The notes beneath the pieces were generated by a model. It saw nothing but the letters and a program-made list of their open reading frames with translations, was not told the DNA's origin and made no database searches. This document shows, one piece after another, positions 18,473-28,389 of a stretch of DNA of 64,000 nucleotides. Origin of the DNA: GCA-2733415 sp965178635 (GTDB lineage: Bacteria > Bacteroidota > Bacteroidia > Flavobacteriales > Flavobacteriaceae); the NCBI GenBank assembly GCA_965178635.1, contig CBCXVT010000036.1, positions 124,001 to 188,000 on the forward strand. The letters run 5' to 3'. Position 1 is the stretch's first letter. Each line of letters begins with the position of its first letter. Position numbers and translations under genes: made by a program.

Positions 18473-19367
18473 TTTTATAAGTGTTTAACGTGCAAAAATA
18501 GCCTAATCTATATAAATCTAAATAGTAAAGTTTAGGGGAGTTCCCTAGTAGGTTACGCTTAAATGTTTTTTTTAAGCATTTATAAAAATATGTATATGGA
18601 AGTACTAAATTTAATTTTTTAAGTTTTAAAAATGTTTTTAATAAGCCATTATCATGGTTATTAGAAAAAAGATTGTTTTGATATAGCTTAAAAATAGTGT
18701 AAGTGGCTAGCTCTTGCTTGTGTAAAAAGTCAATGTTGTCTTCTAAACCAATGTGATATACTTTATTGTTGATATGGATTATTGTGCTATTCAACTCTTT
18801 TAGTTGTGCTGAAAAAAAATTATCAAATCCATACCAGTTCTGTGTCAAATTCTGATTAATTTTCAAAAAAAGATTTTTCTTTATTAAAATATTTCCAGAA
18901 GCAATACTTTTATATGGCGTGGTTTTTCTTTTTTGAAGGGCTATGTCTTCTCGTTGATGTCCGTATACCCATCTAAGCAGATGTTCTTTTTCTGGTTGTT
19001 CTTCTTGATACTTTAAACCACCATAAATACAATCATGTTTTATGTTTATGTAACTAATATAGATGCTTAAAAAACTGTTGAGTGCTGGGATAACATCAAC
19101 GTCTAAAAATAAGATCCAATTATAGGTTGCATTATTAGCTAATAATTGTCTAGTTTTTGTTCGGCCAATATTTGTCTTGTTTTCAAGAAGTTTAATTTGT
19201 TGAGATGCAAGGTAATTTATGTTTTCTGTTTTCAACTGAGTATCTGTCGAACAATCATCACAACAAATAATCTCTATTGTGCCATCAATACTCTTAGCTT
19301 GTAGTAGTAGTTCTTTTACTAATGTAACAACATTGTAATTATGTATAGGTATAAGTATTGAAAGCAT
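18465..19367 (-). CDS. GT2 family glycosyltransferase
   Basis: The 300-residue protein has the GT-A pattern: SILIPIHNYNVVTLVKELL, EIICCDDCSTD, NIGRTKTRQLLA and LFLDVDVIP. The metal motif is DVD rather than DXD with Asp-Ala-Asp. The motif NWYGFDNFFSAQLKEL resembles the acceptor loop. The C-terminal part is basic. It is the first gene of a two-gene minus-strand unit, divergent from the oxygenase gene with a 93-base gap. The substrate is unknown. Confidence 0.82.
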   Translation of the reverse strand: MLSILIPIHNYNVVTLVKELLLQAKSIDGTIEIICCDDCSTDTQLKTENINYLASQQIKLLENKTNIGRTKTRQLLANNATYNWILFLDVDVIPALNSFLSIYISYINIKHDCIYGGLKYQEEQPEKEHLLRWVYGHQREDIALQKRKTTPYKSIASGNILIKKNLFLKINQNLTQNWYGFDNFFSAQLKELNSTIIHINNKVYHIGLEDNIDFLHKQELATYTIFKLYQNNLFSNNHDNGLLKTFLKLKKLNLVLPYTYFYKCLKKTFKRNLLGNSPKLYYLDLYRLGYFCTLNTYKNA

Positions 19368-19460
19368 TTAAGAGTTTTACAAAATAAAGATGCGAAAATA
19401 TTTATTAGAAATCAATTTTCCTGAAATAAAACGTATTTTTGAGAACATTTATTATGTAAA

Positions 19461-20276
19461 ATGAATAGAAAGGAAATAGCAGATTGTGTTTTAAAGAAAT
19501 TAGAGATTCATAAAAGCGAATTGTCTGAACTTTATAATGCATCTAATTCTATTATTTCTTATTTTTTTATTGATGATGTATTGCCTAGTGCTTTGTTAGA
19601 AAAAGCTAATGCTGTATTCCCGCTTACTAGTGATTGTTCTTTAAAGAAAAGCTTAAAAGAACAGAAATATGTATCAGCTCAAATGAATACACACCATCCT
19701 ATTTTAGAAGAGATTTTATTTGCTTTTCAGGATGTTAGAGTAGTAAAATGTATTCAAGATATTTGCGGTATTGAGTCACCAATTGAACCCGACGCTAATT
19801 TGTATGCAGGAGGATTATCGTTAATGAATAAGGGCTGTTTTTTAAATCCGCATTTAGATAATTCACATGATGCTGAACGTTCTCGCTGGCGTGCATTAAA
19901 CTTATTATTATATATATCTCCAGACTGGAAACTCAACTATGGAGGGAATTTGGAGCTATGGCCAGAGGGTGTTAATGGAAGCTCAATAGAAATTTTGAGT
20001 AAATTCAATAGGTTAGTAGTTATGGAAACTCATGATGCTTCTTGGCATTCTGTAAATGAAATAGCTGTTAATAAAGAACGCAAATGTATTTCTAATTACT
20101 TTTTTTCACCTACACCGTTAACAATGCATAAGGGATTTCATGTAACGACGTTTAAAGGTAGGCCAAATCAAAAATTAAGAACTGCAATTTTAAAAGCAGA
20201 CAGTAAGTTGCGAATGGGAATATTGAAGTTTTTTAAAAAGGGGATTAGAAAGAACCCGCACATTTATAAGAAATGA
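19461..20276 (+). CDS. 2OG-Fe(II) oxygenase (prolyl hydroxylase-like)
   Basis: The 271-residue protein shows the iron-binding triad of the 2-oxoglutarate dioxygenases: H131-x-D133 in LNPHLDNSHD, and the distal H196 in SWHSVNEI. R207 (KERKC) is a good candidate for binding 2-oxoglutarate. The core is surrounded by beta strands (ALNLLLYISP, YGGNLELWPEG). It could hydroxylate or oxidise a glycan, lipid or protein component. The substrate is not known, and an oxygenase is unusual in such a cluster. It overlaps the next gene by 4 bases. Confidence 0.85.
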   Translation: MNRKEIADCVLKKLEIHKSELSELYNASNSIISYFFIDDVLPSALLEKANAVFPLTSDCSLKKSLKEQKYVSAQMNTHHPILEEILFAFQDVRVVKCIQDICGIESPIEPDANLYAGGLSLMNKGCFLNPHLDNSHDAERSRWRALNLLLYISPDWKLNYGGNLELWPEGVNGSSIEILSKFNRLVVMETHDASWHSVNEIAVNKERKCISNYFFSPTPLTMHKGFHVTTFKGRPNQKLRTAILKADSKLRMGILKFFKKGIRKNPHIYKK

Positions 20277-21568
20277 AACTACTTCAAATACATAAAATAC
20301 CAAAGCTAGTTTTCTTAGCCTTTTTATTATTATGCACCATATCGTTAATATCGGTTAGTTATATAGGAGCTATTGTATCTTCAGATTCTAGGGCGTATTT
20401 TGGTATGTGGCCTTATGTTTCTGCTGGATATCCTTTTTTATTAAGAGGGCTTCACAAATTATTCGGGGAAAGTTATCCGAATTTTGCAGTAGCATTTCAG
20501 TTCTTTACAGTTATAGGCTCAATATACTTTTTTATAAATGTATTTTTAATGCGCTTCAGGTTAAGAATATATCAGCTCATAGTACTATTATTATTGTTGT
20601 TTTACCCAATTTTTGATTCTAACTTATGGGTAGTCAATAATATTAGCACAGAAGGATTAAGCTACTCACTTTTTTTATTGATGATAGTCTCATGTTATTT
20701 TGTATATGTACAACGACAATTAAAATGGTATTTCATACTATTATTGCTAACCACACTATTGGTAACTATTCGAGGGCAATTTAAGTTTATGATTCCTCTG
20801 TTTTTATTCATAGAGTTAGTACTTCAGTATAAAGACAGAAAATTTAATTGGAAGGCTATACTTGTTGTTTTTGCAATACCACTATTCACGTATGTTATTG
20901 ATGTGTCATATCATAGAGTAGTACAGAAACAATTTTTCACAACGCCGTTTACATGGACAACATTAGTGAGTTCTGTTCTATTTGTGTCAGATGAATCTGA
21001 TGCCCAGTATATAAAAACAGAAGAGGCGAAAACGATTTTTAACAAAATACATAGTGAGTTTCGTGTTAAGAAAATAGGGTATAAAGATCATAAGTATTTT
21101 AAAGAACCGATAGATTATAATTATGTGTTTTTTCATTATGAATATCCAACAATATGTAATCAAACAGTTCAACGAGTTGCAGTGAGGTATTTTGAAGAAC
21201 AACACCAAGATAAAATAAAAGCATATATAGATACAGAAAGGGTGCATAAGCAATTGTTTTTTGACTTAATGCCGCATAATTTCACAAAATGGGTAGCATT
21301 AGCTTTTCAAAGTTTTAAAAGTGGTATAGGAGGAATAACCATCGCTTTAGTCTTTATTATATGTACAGTTCTGTTATTAAAGTATTATATGATTAACAAT
21401 GATAAATTACTGTTATTTGCCGCGTTTTTGTTTTTGATTATTTTAGCTAATAAAGTATTAGTGAGTATAACTGTTCATTGTATTATAAGATATTTCTTTT
21501 ATACTAACTGGATTCCAGTTTTCTTACTATTTTTGGGTTTAAATGCAGTAAAAATTAAAACCGATTAA
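20273..21568 (+). CDS. Polytopic membrane protein, GT-C-like
   Basis: The 431-residue protein has roughly ten hydrophobic helices. The first extracytoplasmic loop contains SSDSRAYFGMWPYV, resembling the Asp-containing loop of GT-C glycosyltransferases that use polyprenyl-phosphate sugars. It sits between an oxygenase and a polyprenyl-phosphate-type GT2 gene, which would supply such a donor. The GT-C call is inference from helices and the acidic loop; a Wzy-like polymerase is an alternative. The start overlaps the upstream stop as ATGA. Confidence 0.6.
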   Translation: MKLLQIHKIPKLVFLAFLLLCTISLISVSYIGAIVSSDSRAYFGMWPYVSAGYPFLLRGLHKLFGESYPNFAVAFQFFTVIGSIYFFINVFLMRFRLRIYQLIVLLLLLFYPIFDSNLWVVNNISTEGLSYSLFLLMIVSCYFVYVQRQLKWYFILLLLTTLLVTIRGQFKFMIPLFLFIELVLQYKDRKFNWKAILVVFAIPLFTYVIDVSYHRVVQKQFFTTPFTWTTLVSSVLFVSDESDAQYIKTEEAKTIFNKIHSEFRVKKIGYKDHKYFKEPIDYNYVFFHYEYPTICNQTVQRVAVRYFEEQHQDKIKAYIDTERVHKQLFFDLMPHNFTKWVALAFQSFKSGIGGITIALVFIICTVLLLKYYMINNDKLLLFAAFLFLIILANKVLVSITVHCIIRYFFYTNWIPVFLLFLGLNAVKIKTD

Positions 21569-21599
21569 TTCAAAAAATAACATACAATTATCTATTGTA

Positions 21600-22700
21600 A
21601 TGCCATGTTTAAATGAGGCAGAAACACTAGCATCCTGTATTCAAAAAGCACAGTTTTTTCTGAAAAATAATAATTTATATGGAGAAGTTATTGTTGCAGA
21701 TAATGGCAGTACAGATGGATCGCAACAAATAGCGTTAGATAATAATGCTGTTGTTGTAAATGTGCCACTGAAAGGGTATGGAAGTGCAATTAGAGGAGGT
21801 GTTCAAGCAGCACAATCAGAATATATTATTGTTGGAGATTCAGATGATAGTCATGACTTAGAAAATTTAGAACTCTTTTATCAGCATTTGAAGAATGGAT
21901 TAGATTTGGTTGTCGGAAACCGCTTTAAAGGTGGATTGAATAAACAGGATATGCCGTTTATGCATAGGTATATAGGTAACCCAGTATTAACCGGATTAGG
22001 TAATTTGTTTTTCAAAACAAAAATTGGTGACTTTCATTGTGGATTAAGAGGTTTAACTAAATCGGCTTTTAATACAATGAATTTAGCTACAACAGGTATG
22101 GAGTTTGCTTCAGAAATGATAGTAAAGGCTAAGCTCAATAATTTAAAAATAATAGAAGTGCCAACAAAGGTTTTCCCAAGCGGAAGATCAAGGGCTGCAC
22201 ACTTACAAACATGGCCAGATGGTTGGCGTCATTTGCGTTTTTTATTATTGTATAGTCCAAAATGGTTGTTCTTCTACCCAGGGTTTATACTTGGCGCAAT
22301 TGGTGTTGTGTTAATGGTATTGCTAATGCTCAATAAATTTAATGGAGCAGTTGAGCTACTTTATGGCTTATCTTCAGCTTTAATGTTGGGTGGGTTTCAA
22401 TTTGTATTGTTTTATGCACTGACAAAAATTTACGCAACTAATCATGGTTTAATACCACAATCAAAAAACTACCAATCAATTTTCACGAAATTCACTCTAG
22501 AAAGAGGTTTGGTTTTTGGTTTTTTGTTAATGGTTGTCAGTGTGTTAAGTATCCTGATTAATATTAATTTTAGTACACTTGGCTTAGAGAATAAACCAAT
22601 GGTGTTTATAGCATTGGTGTCTTCTTGCTTAAGTATTCAAATTGTATTATTCAGTTTTTTCTTTAGTATTTTAGGGTTAAAAGGAAATACGTCTAATTAG
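21600..22700 (+). CDS. Polyprenyl-phosphate GT2 glycosyltransferase with C-terminal membrane helices
   Basis: The 366 residues from the ATG at 21600 include MPCLNEAETLASC, VIVADNGSTDGS, GDSDDSHDLE (metal site) and four C-terminal helices. This is the layout of DPM1/GtrB-like enzymes that make undecaprenyl-phosphate sugars. The ATG cuts into the first strand. The in-frame codons before it (21564-21599) read INSKNNIQLSIV, which restores the normal IVMPCLNE strand. No ATG, GTG or TTG lies between the in-frame stop at 21549 and 21600, so a rare start (ATT at 21564, coupled to the upstream stop) or a base error is likely. It overlaps the convergent ftsE gene by 8 bases. Confidence 0.85.
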   Translation: MPCLNEAETLASCIQKAQFFLKNNNLYGEVIVADNGSTDGSQQIALDNNAVVVNVPLKGYGSAIRGGVQAAQSEYIIVGDSDDSHDLENLELFYQHLKNGLDLVVGNRFKGGLNKQDMPFMHRYIGNPVLTGLGNLFFKTKIGDFHCGLRGLTKSAFNTMNLATTGMEFASEMIVKAKLNNLKIIEVPTKVFPSGRSRAAHLQTWPDGWRHLRFLLLYSPKWLFFYPGFILGAIGVVLMVLLMLNKFNGAVELLYGLSSALMLGGFQFVLFYALTKIYATNHGLIPQSKNYQSIFTKFTLERGLVFGFLLMVVSVLSILININFSTLGLENKPMVFIALVSSCLSIQIVLFSFFFSILGLKGNTSN

Positions 22701-23379
22701 TCTTTTTTTGCACTACTTCAAAAATCTTATTGTCTTGTAACTTCAGAGTTTTTGAAGGGTATTTTAAAATTAATGCATAATCATGAGTAGCCATTAAAAT
22801 GGTATTACCATTCTGGTTAATCTCTCTTAAAATTGCCATAACTTCAATACTAGTTTGTGGGTCTAAGTTTCCAGTAGGTTCATCTGCAATAATTAATTCA
22901 GGATCATTAAGTAGTGCTCTTGCAATAGCAACACGTTGTTGCTCTCCACCAGAAATTTGGTGAGGGTATTTAAACCCTTTATTTTCCATACCAACTTTAG
23001 TTAAAACACTTGTGATTTTTTCTTTAATTTCTGTTTTGTTTTTCCAGCCAGTAGCTTTTAAAACAAATTCTAAATTATCAACTATTGTTCTGTCGCTTAA
23101 AAGCTTAAAGTCTTGAAAAACAACACCAAGCTTACGCCTTAAAAACGGAATTTCTTTTTCTTTTAAAGCCGTTAAATCATGACCAACAATAGAGCCTTCA
23201 CCTTTTTGCAACGGTAAATCGGCATATAAAGTTTTCATAAAACTACTTTTTCCAGACCCAGTTTTTCCAATTAAATAGATAAATTCTCCCTTGTTAATTT
23301 TTAAATTAACATGAGATAATACAAGGTTTTCTTTCTGAAAAATTGAAGCGTCTTTTAGCTCTAAAACGGTATCTGACAT
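22693..23379 (-). CDS. ftsE: FtsE-like ABC transporter ATPase
   Basis: The 228-residue ATPase has Walker A GKTGSGKSS (38-46), Q-loop VVFQDFKLLSDRTI, signature SGGEQQRVAIARAL, Walker B LIIADEPTGNLD and switch His in MATHDYALIL. The combination of PTGNLD and QDFKLL is typical of FtsE, which pairs with FtsX to control cell-wall hydrolases at the septum. No ftsX gene is adjacent, as is often seen in Flavobacteriia. The gene is divergent from the TPR gene with a 215-base gap. Confidence 0.85.
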   Translation of the reverse strand: MSDTVLELKDASIFQKENLVLSHVNLKINKGEFIYLIGKTGSGKSSFMKTLYADLPLQKGEGSIVGHDLTALKEKEIPFLRRKLGVVFQDFKLLSDRTIVDNLEFVLKATGWKNKTEIKEKITSVLTKVGMENKGFKYPHQISGGEQQRVAIARALLNDPELIIADEPTGNLDPQTSIEVMAILREINQNGNTILMATHDYALILKYPSKTLKLQDNKIFEVVQKKTN

Positions 23380-23594
23380 AAAAAATAATTATAGTTGTAA
23401 ATGTAGTAACTATAACTTACATAGTAAAACTAAAAACGCAAGATTTTAATTGCTAAGTAATTAAATACTGGTTGTTAAAAGTTAATAAAACATTTGATAA
23501 CTCTATATAATTATCTTGATTTTTGTGCGTTAATCAATATAGCATATCGTAATTTTACTTTGCATATTTAAGTCAAAACCGAAGACATATCATT

Positions 23595-26500
23595 ATGGGA
23601 AAACAACATATAGTCAGCATATTACTATTCGCTTTTATAGTTCATTTTTCACATGCTCAACAATCAAAGATTTATACACATGACAATACAATGTATTTAA
23701 AAGCATTATCGTTATATAAATCTGAACAATATGTGGCATCACAAGGATTGTTTCAGAAAATAAAAAATGAGGTTAACGATAATCAATTAAAAGGCGACTG
23801 TGCGTATTACATTGCAAACTGTGCTGTGCGTTTAAACCAGCAAAATGCTGATGGTTTAATGGAATCCTTTGTAGAAGAATATCCTACAAGTATTAAAAGA
23901 AATAAAGCGTTTAATGATGTTGGTGATTATTATTTTAGAAATAGTAAATATGCCTATGCTTTAAAATGGTATGAAAAGGTTGAAGAAACTACTTTAGGAA
24001 CAAAAGAAAAGGAAGGTTTTTATTTCAAAAAAGGGTATGCGTTGTTTCATTCTAGTCAGAAAAAACAATCTAAAAAATATTTCAATAAAATTGAAAATTC
24101 AGCAACATATGGTTCGCAAGCCAAATATTATTTAGGGTTTTTAGCATATCAAGGTGACGATTACTCAGAGGCGACATCTTATTTTGATCAAGTAAAAGAT
24201 CAAGAAAAGTATCAAGAGAAAATGGCCTATTTTCAAGCAGATATGAATTTTAAATTGGGTGAATTTGAAAAAGCGATAGATTTAGCAAGTCAGCGTTTAC
24301 CTTTAGCACAAGAGGAAGAAGAGCGCTCTCAGCTAAATAAAATTGTTGGGGAAAGTTTTTTTAACCTTAAAGATTATAATAAGGCATTAACATATTTAAA
24401 AGCATACAAAGGGTTTAAAGGAAAATGGTCAAATACAGATCATTACCAATTAGGATATGTATTTTATAAACGTAATGAATTTGAAGCTGCAATATCAGAG
24501 TTTAATAAAATAATAGATGGAGAAAATTTTGTTGCTCAAAATGCGTACTACCATTTAGCTCAATGTTATTTAAAAACAGATAAAAAACCTGAGGCATTAA
24601 ACGCTTTTAAAAATGCTTCTGAAATGGAGTTTGATACAGGTATAAAAGAAAATTCTTTTTTAAATTATGCAAAATTGAGCTATGAGATTGGAAACCCCTA
24701 CCAATCAGTTCCAGAAGTATTAACAACATATTTAAAAACATATCCAAATTCTTTAGAAAAAAATGTGATTGAACAGTTGCTTATTGATTCCTATATTACA
24801 TCTAAAAATTATACAGAAGCATTAGAAATTTTAGAGCATAAAAGTGGGTATGATTACAAAGTTGCATATCAAAAAGTAGCTTTCTATAGGGCTATTGAAA
24901 TGTTTAATGAAGGTATTTATAATAAGGCATCAGAATTATTTGATAAGGCTATTAATGAGCCAAAAACACCAAGGTTTACAGCCAGAGCACACTACTGGAA
25001 AGCAGAATGTGATTATATGTTAAACAATTTTTCTGAAGCAGTAATTGGGTATAAACAATTTGCAATGCAAGATAGTATTGCAAAGTATTCAGAAACAAAA
25101 CATTTAAATTATCAATTGGGTTATGCCTATTTTAAACAAAAAGAATATGCACTAGCAATCACTAATTTTACAGCATTTATTGAAACAGATAAAGTTGATC
25201 AAGGTCGCTTAAATGACAGCTATTTGCGTTTGGGAGATAGTTATTTTATGACAATGGATTATTGGAAAGCTATGGAGGTATATAATGAAGCAAAGAAAAT
25301 GAATAGTATTGATGCTGATTATGCTCATTATCAAAAAGCAATTTCTTACGGTTTTGTTGGTAAATCAAAAGAAAAAATAGATGATTTAAAATTATTTTTA
25401 ATTGACTTTCCAGCATCTGAATATAGTGATGACGCTTTATTTGAATTAGGTAATACTTATGTATTGGTAAATGATAATGAGGCCGCATTAAAAACATATG
25501 ATGAATTAATTTACAATCATACTAAGAGTTCTTATGTGTCAAAATCTTTATTAAAACAAGGTGTTGTGCATTATAATAATGATTCTAATGAGCAAGCGTT
25601 AAACAAGTTTAAACAAGTAACGGCAAGTTACCCAAGTTCAGATGAGGCAAACCAAGCTGTAGCAACGGCGAGGTTAATTTATGTAGATCTTGATAGAGTA
25701 GATGAGTACGTGTCTTGGGTTAAGACTTTAGATTTTGTAGAGGTTACAAATGCTGATTTAGATAATGCAACTTATGAAGCTGCTGAAAAGCAATTTTTGC
25801 AGAATAATGATGTTAAAGCCATTTCTGGTTTTGAAGGGTATTTGAGTGATTTTTCGGACGGAATCCATGCATTGCAAAGTCATTTTTATTTAGGGCAGTT
25901 ATATTTTAAAACAAAGGAGCAACAAAAATCAATTTCTCACTATCAATATGTTATTGCAAAAGAACGTAATGAATTTACAGAACAAGCTTTAGTAAGGTTG
26001 TCACAAGTATTTTTAAAACAATCTAATTGGGCAGATGTAACACCAATTTTGACACGTTTAGAAACAGAGGCAGATTTTCCTCAAAATATTGTATTTGCAC
26101 AATCTAACTTAATGAAAGCAAACTTTCAATTAGAACAATATCCAAACGCAGTTATTTATGCTAGGAAAATGCTAGAGAATCCTAAAATAGAAGACCTCAT
26201 AAAGAATGACGCACAAGTTATTATTGCAAGATCTGCTATTAAAACAGGAAACAATGCACAAGCAAAGGAAACTTATGCTGAGGTTCAAAAAACTGCTACA
26301 GGAAGTTTAGCTGCTGAAGCTTTGTATTATGATGCATATTTTACTAATGCAGCTTCAAATTATGAATTGTCTAATACTAAAATTCAAGAGCTTACTAAAA
26401 GTTATTCAGGCCATAAGTATTATGCAGCAAAAGGATTGGTTTTAATGGCTAAAAACTTTTATGAATTAGAAGATGCTTATCAAGCTACTTATATTCTAGA

Positions 26501-26651
26501 AAAGGTAATAGAAAATTTTTCAATGTATGATGACGTTGTTACAGAAGCACAGACAGAATTGCAACGTATTAAATTAGAGGAGTCTAAGCGAAACTCATCA
26601 ATTGATATCATTCCAACTGAAAATGATACACAATATGAAGAAGGAAACTAA
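23595..26651 (+). CDS. Secreted large TPR-repeat protein
   Basis: The 1018-residue protein has a signal peptide (cleavage near A21) and then tetratricopeptide-like helical pairs along nearly its whole length, for example ALKWYEKVEE, AISEFNKII and ALKTYDELIYN. TPR arrays bind other proteins. It is likely periplasmic or outer-membrane associated. Its last codons run almost directly into an outer-membrane barrel gene (start 26653), so the pair is translated from one message and probably acts as a complex. The function is unknown. The 215-base region before it holds the ftsE promoter side and a TTACTTTG that nearly fits the -7 consensus. Confidence 0.85.
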   Translation: MGKQHIVSILLFAFIVHFSHAQQSKIYTHDNTMYLKALSLYKSEQYVASQGLFQKIKNEVNDNQLKGDCAYYIANCAVRLNQQNADGLMESFVEEYPTSIKRNKAFNDVGDYYFRNSKYAYALKWYEKVEETTLGTKEKEGFYFKKGYALFHSSQKKQSKKYFNKIENSATYGSQAKYYLGFLAYQGDDYSEATSYFDQVKDQEKYQEKMAYFQADMNFKLGEFEKAIDLASQRLPLAQEEEERSQLNKIVGESFFNLKDYNKALTYLKAYKGFKGKWSNTDHYQLGYVFYKRNEFEAAISEFNKIIDGENFVAQNAYYHLAQCYLKTDKKPEALNAFKNASEMEFDTGIKENSFLNYAKLSYEIGNPYQSVPEVLTTYLKTYPNSLEKNVIEQLLIDSYITSKNYTEALEILEHKSGYDYKVAYQKVAFYRAIEMFNEGIYNKASELFDKAINEPKTPRFTARAHYWKAECDYMLNNFSEAVIGYKQFAMQDSIAKYSETKHLNYQLGYAYFKQKEYALAITNFTAFIETDKVDQGRLNDSYLRLGDSYFMTMDYWKAMEVYNEAKKMNSIDADYAHYQKAISYGFVGKSKEKIDDLKLFLIDFPASEYSDDALFELGNTYVLVNDNEAALKTYDELIYNHTKSSYVSKSLLKQGVVHYNNDSNEQALNKFKQVTASYPSSDEANQAVATARLIYVDLDRVDEYVSWVKTLDFVEVTNADLDNATYEAAEKQFLQNNDVKAISGFEGYLSDFSDGIHALQSHFYLGQLYFKTKEQQKSISHYQYVIAKERNEFTEQALVRLSQVFLKQSNWADVTPILTRLETEADFPQNIVFAQSNLMKANFQLEQYPNAVIYARKMLENPKIEDLIKNDAQVIIARSAIKTGNNAQAKETYAEVQKTATGSLAAEALYYDAYFTNAASNYELSNTKIQELTKSYSGHKYYAAKGLVLMAKNFYELEDAYQATYILEKVIENFSMYDDVVTEAQTELQRIKLEESKRNSSIDIIPTENDTQYEEGN

Positions 26652-26652
26652 T

Positions 26653-28389
26653 ATGAAGACGAATAAAATTTCCCCTATGATGATTAAAAACACCACATAT
26701 ATTTTAGTAGTATTGTTTTCAATGCAAATATGTTTTGCACAAGAAGAAGATGAAAATATTGGCACTGAAGTCATAAATGTTGTTAAGCCATATACACCAA
26801 CTATTTCTGATGCATTTAAGATAAAGGAGAAACCAGAAACAAACGATTCTGAAGAATTAGAGAAAAAACAAGTTGATTATAGTGTTTTCTCAGTACCAGT
26901 AGCATCAACATTTACACCTTCTAAAGGAAAAGCTGCAGCTGTTGAAAAGCAAGCGCCTAAGAAACTATATAACAATTACGCATCTCTAGCAGTTGGAAAC
27001 TATTTGAATGTTTTGGCAGAGTTTTACGCAACAATTCCAATGGGGAGATCTGAAAATTTTACAGTAGGACTGAACCATCATTCTACTCAAGGAGAAATTG
27101 AAGAGGTGCAATTAGATGATAAGTTTTATGATACAGATTTAAATTTAATATATTCAAAAAGAGAGCGTGAATTAGCATATCAAATTGAAGGTTTGTTTAA
27201 ACACCAACAATACAATTGGTATGGAACATCTTATGACTTAACAGATTTACAACGTACAGATATAGATGCCTCACATACTTATTTTACAGGTGGATTAGAA
27301 GGTAATGTTGAAATTGAAAGATCTATTTTTAAAGGCGGTAAATTTAAGTACAGACGTTTTTGGGATACTTATGACGCTTCAGAAAATAGAATTGTTATTG
27401 CTCCAGAGTTTGAGTTTGAAGTGATGGATTACTTAATTGATTTAAAAACAACGATTGATTATGTAGGAGGAGAGTTTAAAGCTTTAAATCCTGGGGTGAA
27501 ATATTCTTTTTTAAATGCTGGGATTCATCCAAGTTATCAATATAATCAAGATGACCTAGCTGTTAATTTAGGTGCTGAAGCTACGCTAAGTTTAGATAGT
27601 GAACATAGTAACACGGAGTTTTTTATATACCCAAAAATTACAGCATCTTATAATTTAATTGATGATTCTGTTATTGCATTTGGAGGTGTTGAAGGTGGTT
27701 TACAACAAAACTCATATGAACAGTTTACACAAGAAAATAGATATGTAGCTCCAATATTAGGGATTGCCCCTACACACAACCAATTGGATGTGTATTTAGG
27801 ATTTAAAGGTAAATTATCTAGTAAGGTAAATTACAGTGTGAAAGGAGGATATTTGAATGAACAGAATAAGGCAATGTTTACAATGAATCCTGTAAACGAT
27901 GTAGATTTGGTTGTAGAAAACTTTCACAAGGCGAATACTTTTGGTGTCATTTATGACGATGTAAACACACTACAGTTTTCTGGGAAAATTAGTGCTGAAT
28001 TATCTAAAAACTATACACTAGGTATAAGCGCAACATATTCAAATTATAGTTCTGATGTGTTAGATGAAGTTCTAAATTTACCAGAGCTTACGGCGTCAGT
28101 ATTTGGTGATTTTAAGTTTACAGATAAAATATTCGGTGGCGTTAATTTGTTTTATGTAGGCGAACGTATTGACGAATTGCAATCTACAACTGCTTTGGTT
28201 ACGTCAGAAACGATAACTTTAGAGAGCTATTTTGACGCGAACTTACATGTAGGTTATAACGTTACAAACCGTTTTACAGCATTTCTAAAGGCTAATAATA
28301 TAGCCAATCAAGAGTATCAAAAATGGCAAAGTTATCCAGTTCAGAAACTTCAAATTTTAGGAGGATTAACTTATAAGTTTGATTTTTAA
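26653..28389 (+). CDS. Outer-membrane beta-barrel protein, TonB-receptor-like without plug
   Basis: From the ATG at 26653 the protein has 578 residues. It starts one base after the TPR stop and follows an AAGGA stretch that could serve as SD. The signal peptide is followed by IGTEVINVVKPYTPTISDAFK and many amphipathic beta strands (YASLAVGNYLNVLAEFYATIP, YSVKGGYLN), ending in LQILGGLTYKFDF with a terminal Phe as expected of barrel proteins. It lacks an obvious plug domain. It may be a scaffold or channel working with the TPR protein. In-frame ATGs at 26602, 26623 and 26635 lie upstream but inside the TPR gene. Confidence 0.75.
   Translation: MKTNKISPMMIKNTTYILVVLFSMQICFAQEEDENIGTEVINVVKPYTPTISDAFKIKEKPETNDSEELEKKQVDYSVFSVPVASTFTPSKGKAAAVEKQAPKKLYNNYASLAVGNYLNVLAEFYATIPMGRSENFTVGLNHHSTQGEIEEVQLDDKFYDTDLNLIYSKRERELAYQIEGLFKHQQYNWYGTSYDLTDLQRTDIDASHTYFTGGLEGNVEIERSIFKGGKFKYRRFWDTYDASENRIVIAPEFEFEVMDYLIDLKTTIDYVGGEFKALNPGVKYSFLNAGIHPSYQYNQDDLAVNLGAEATLSLDSEHSNTEFFIYPKITASYNLIDDSVIAFGGVEGGLQQNSYEQFTQENRYVAPILGIAPTHNQLDVYLGFKGKLSSKVNYSVKGGYLNEQNKAMFTMNPVNDVDLVVENFHKANTFGVIYDDVNTLQFSGKISAELSKNYTLGISATYSNYSSDVLDEVLNLPELTASVFGDFKFTDKIFGGVNLFYVGERIDELQSTTALVTSETITLESYFDANLHVGYNVTNRFTAFLKANNIANQEYQKWQSYPVQKLQILGGLTYKFDF

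Noticed and set aside
10573..22700. Recently acquired genomic island
   Set aside because: The cluster is AT-rich but not clearly different from its neighbours, and no tRNA, integrase or flanking repeat is visible.
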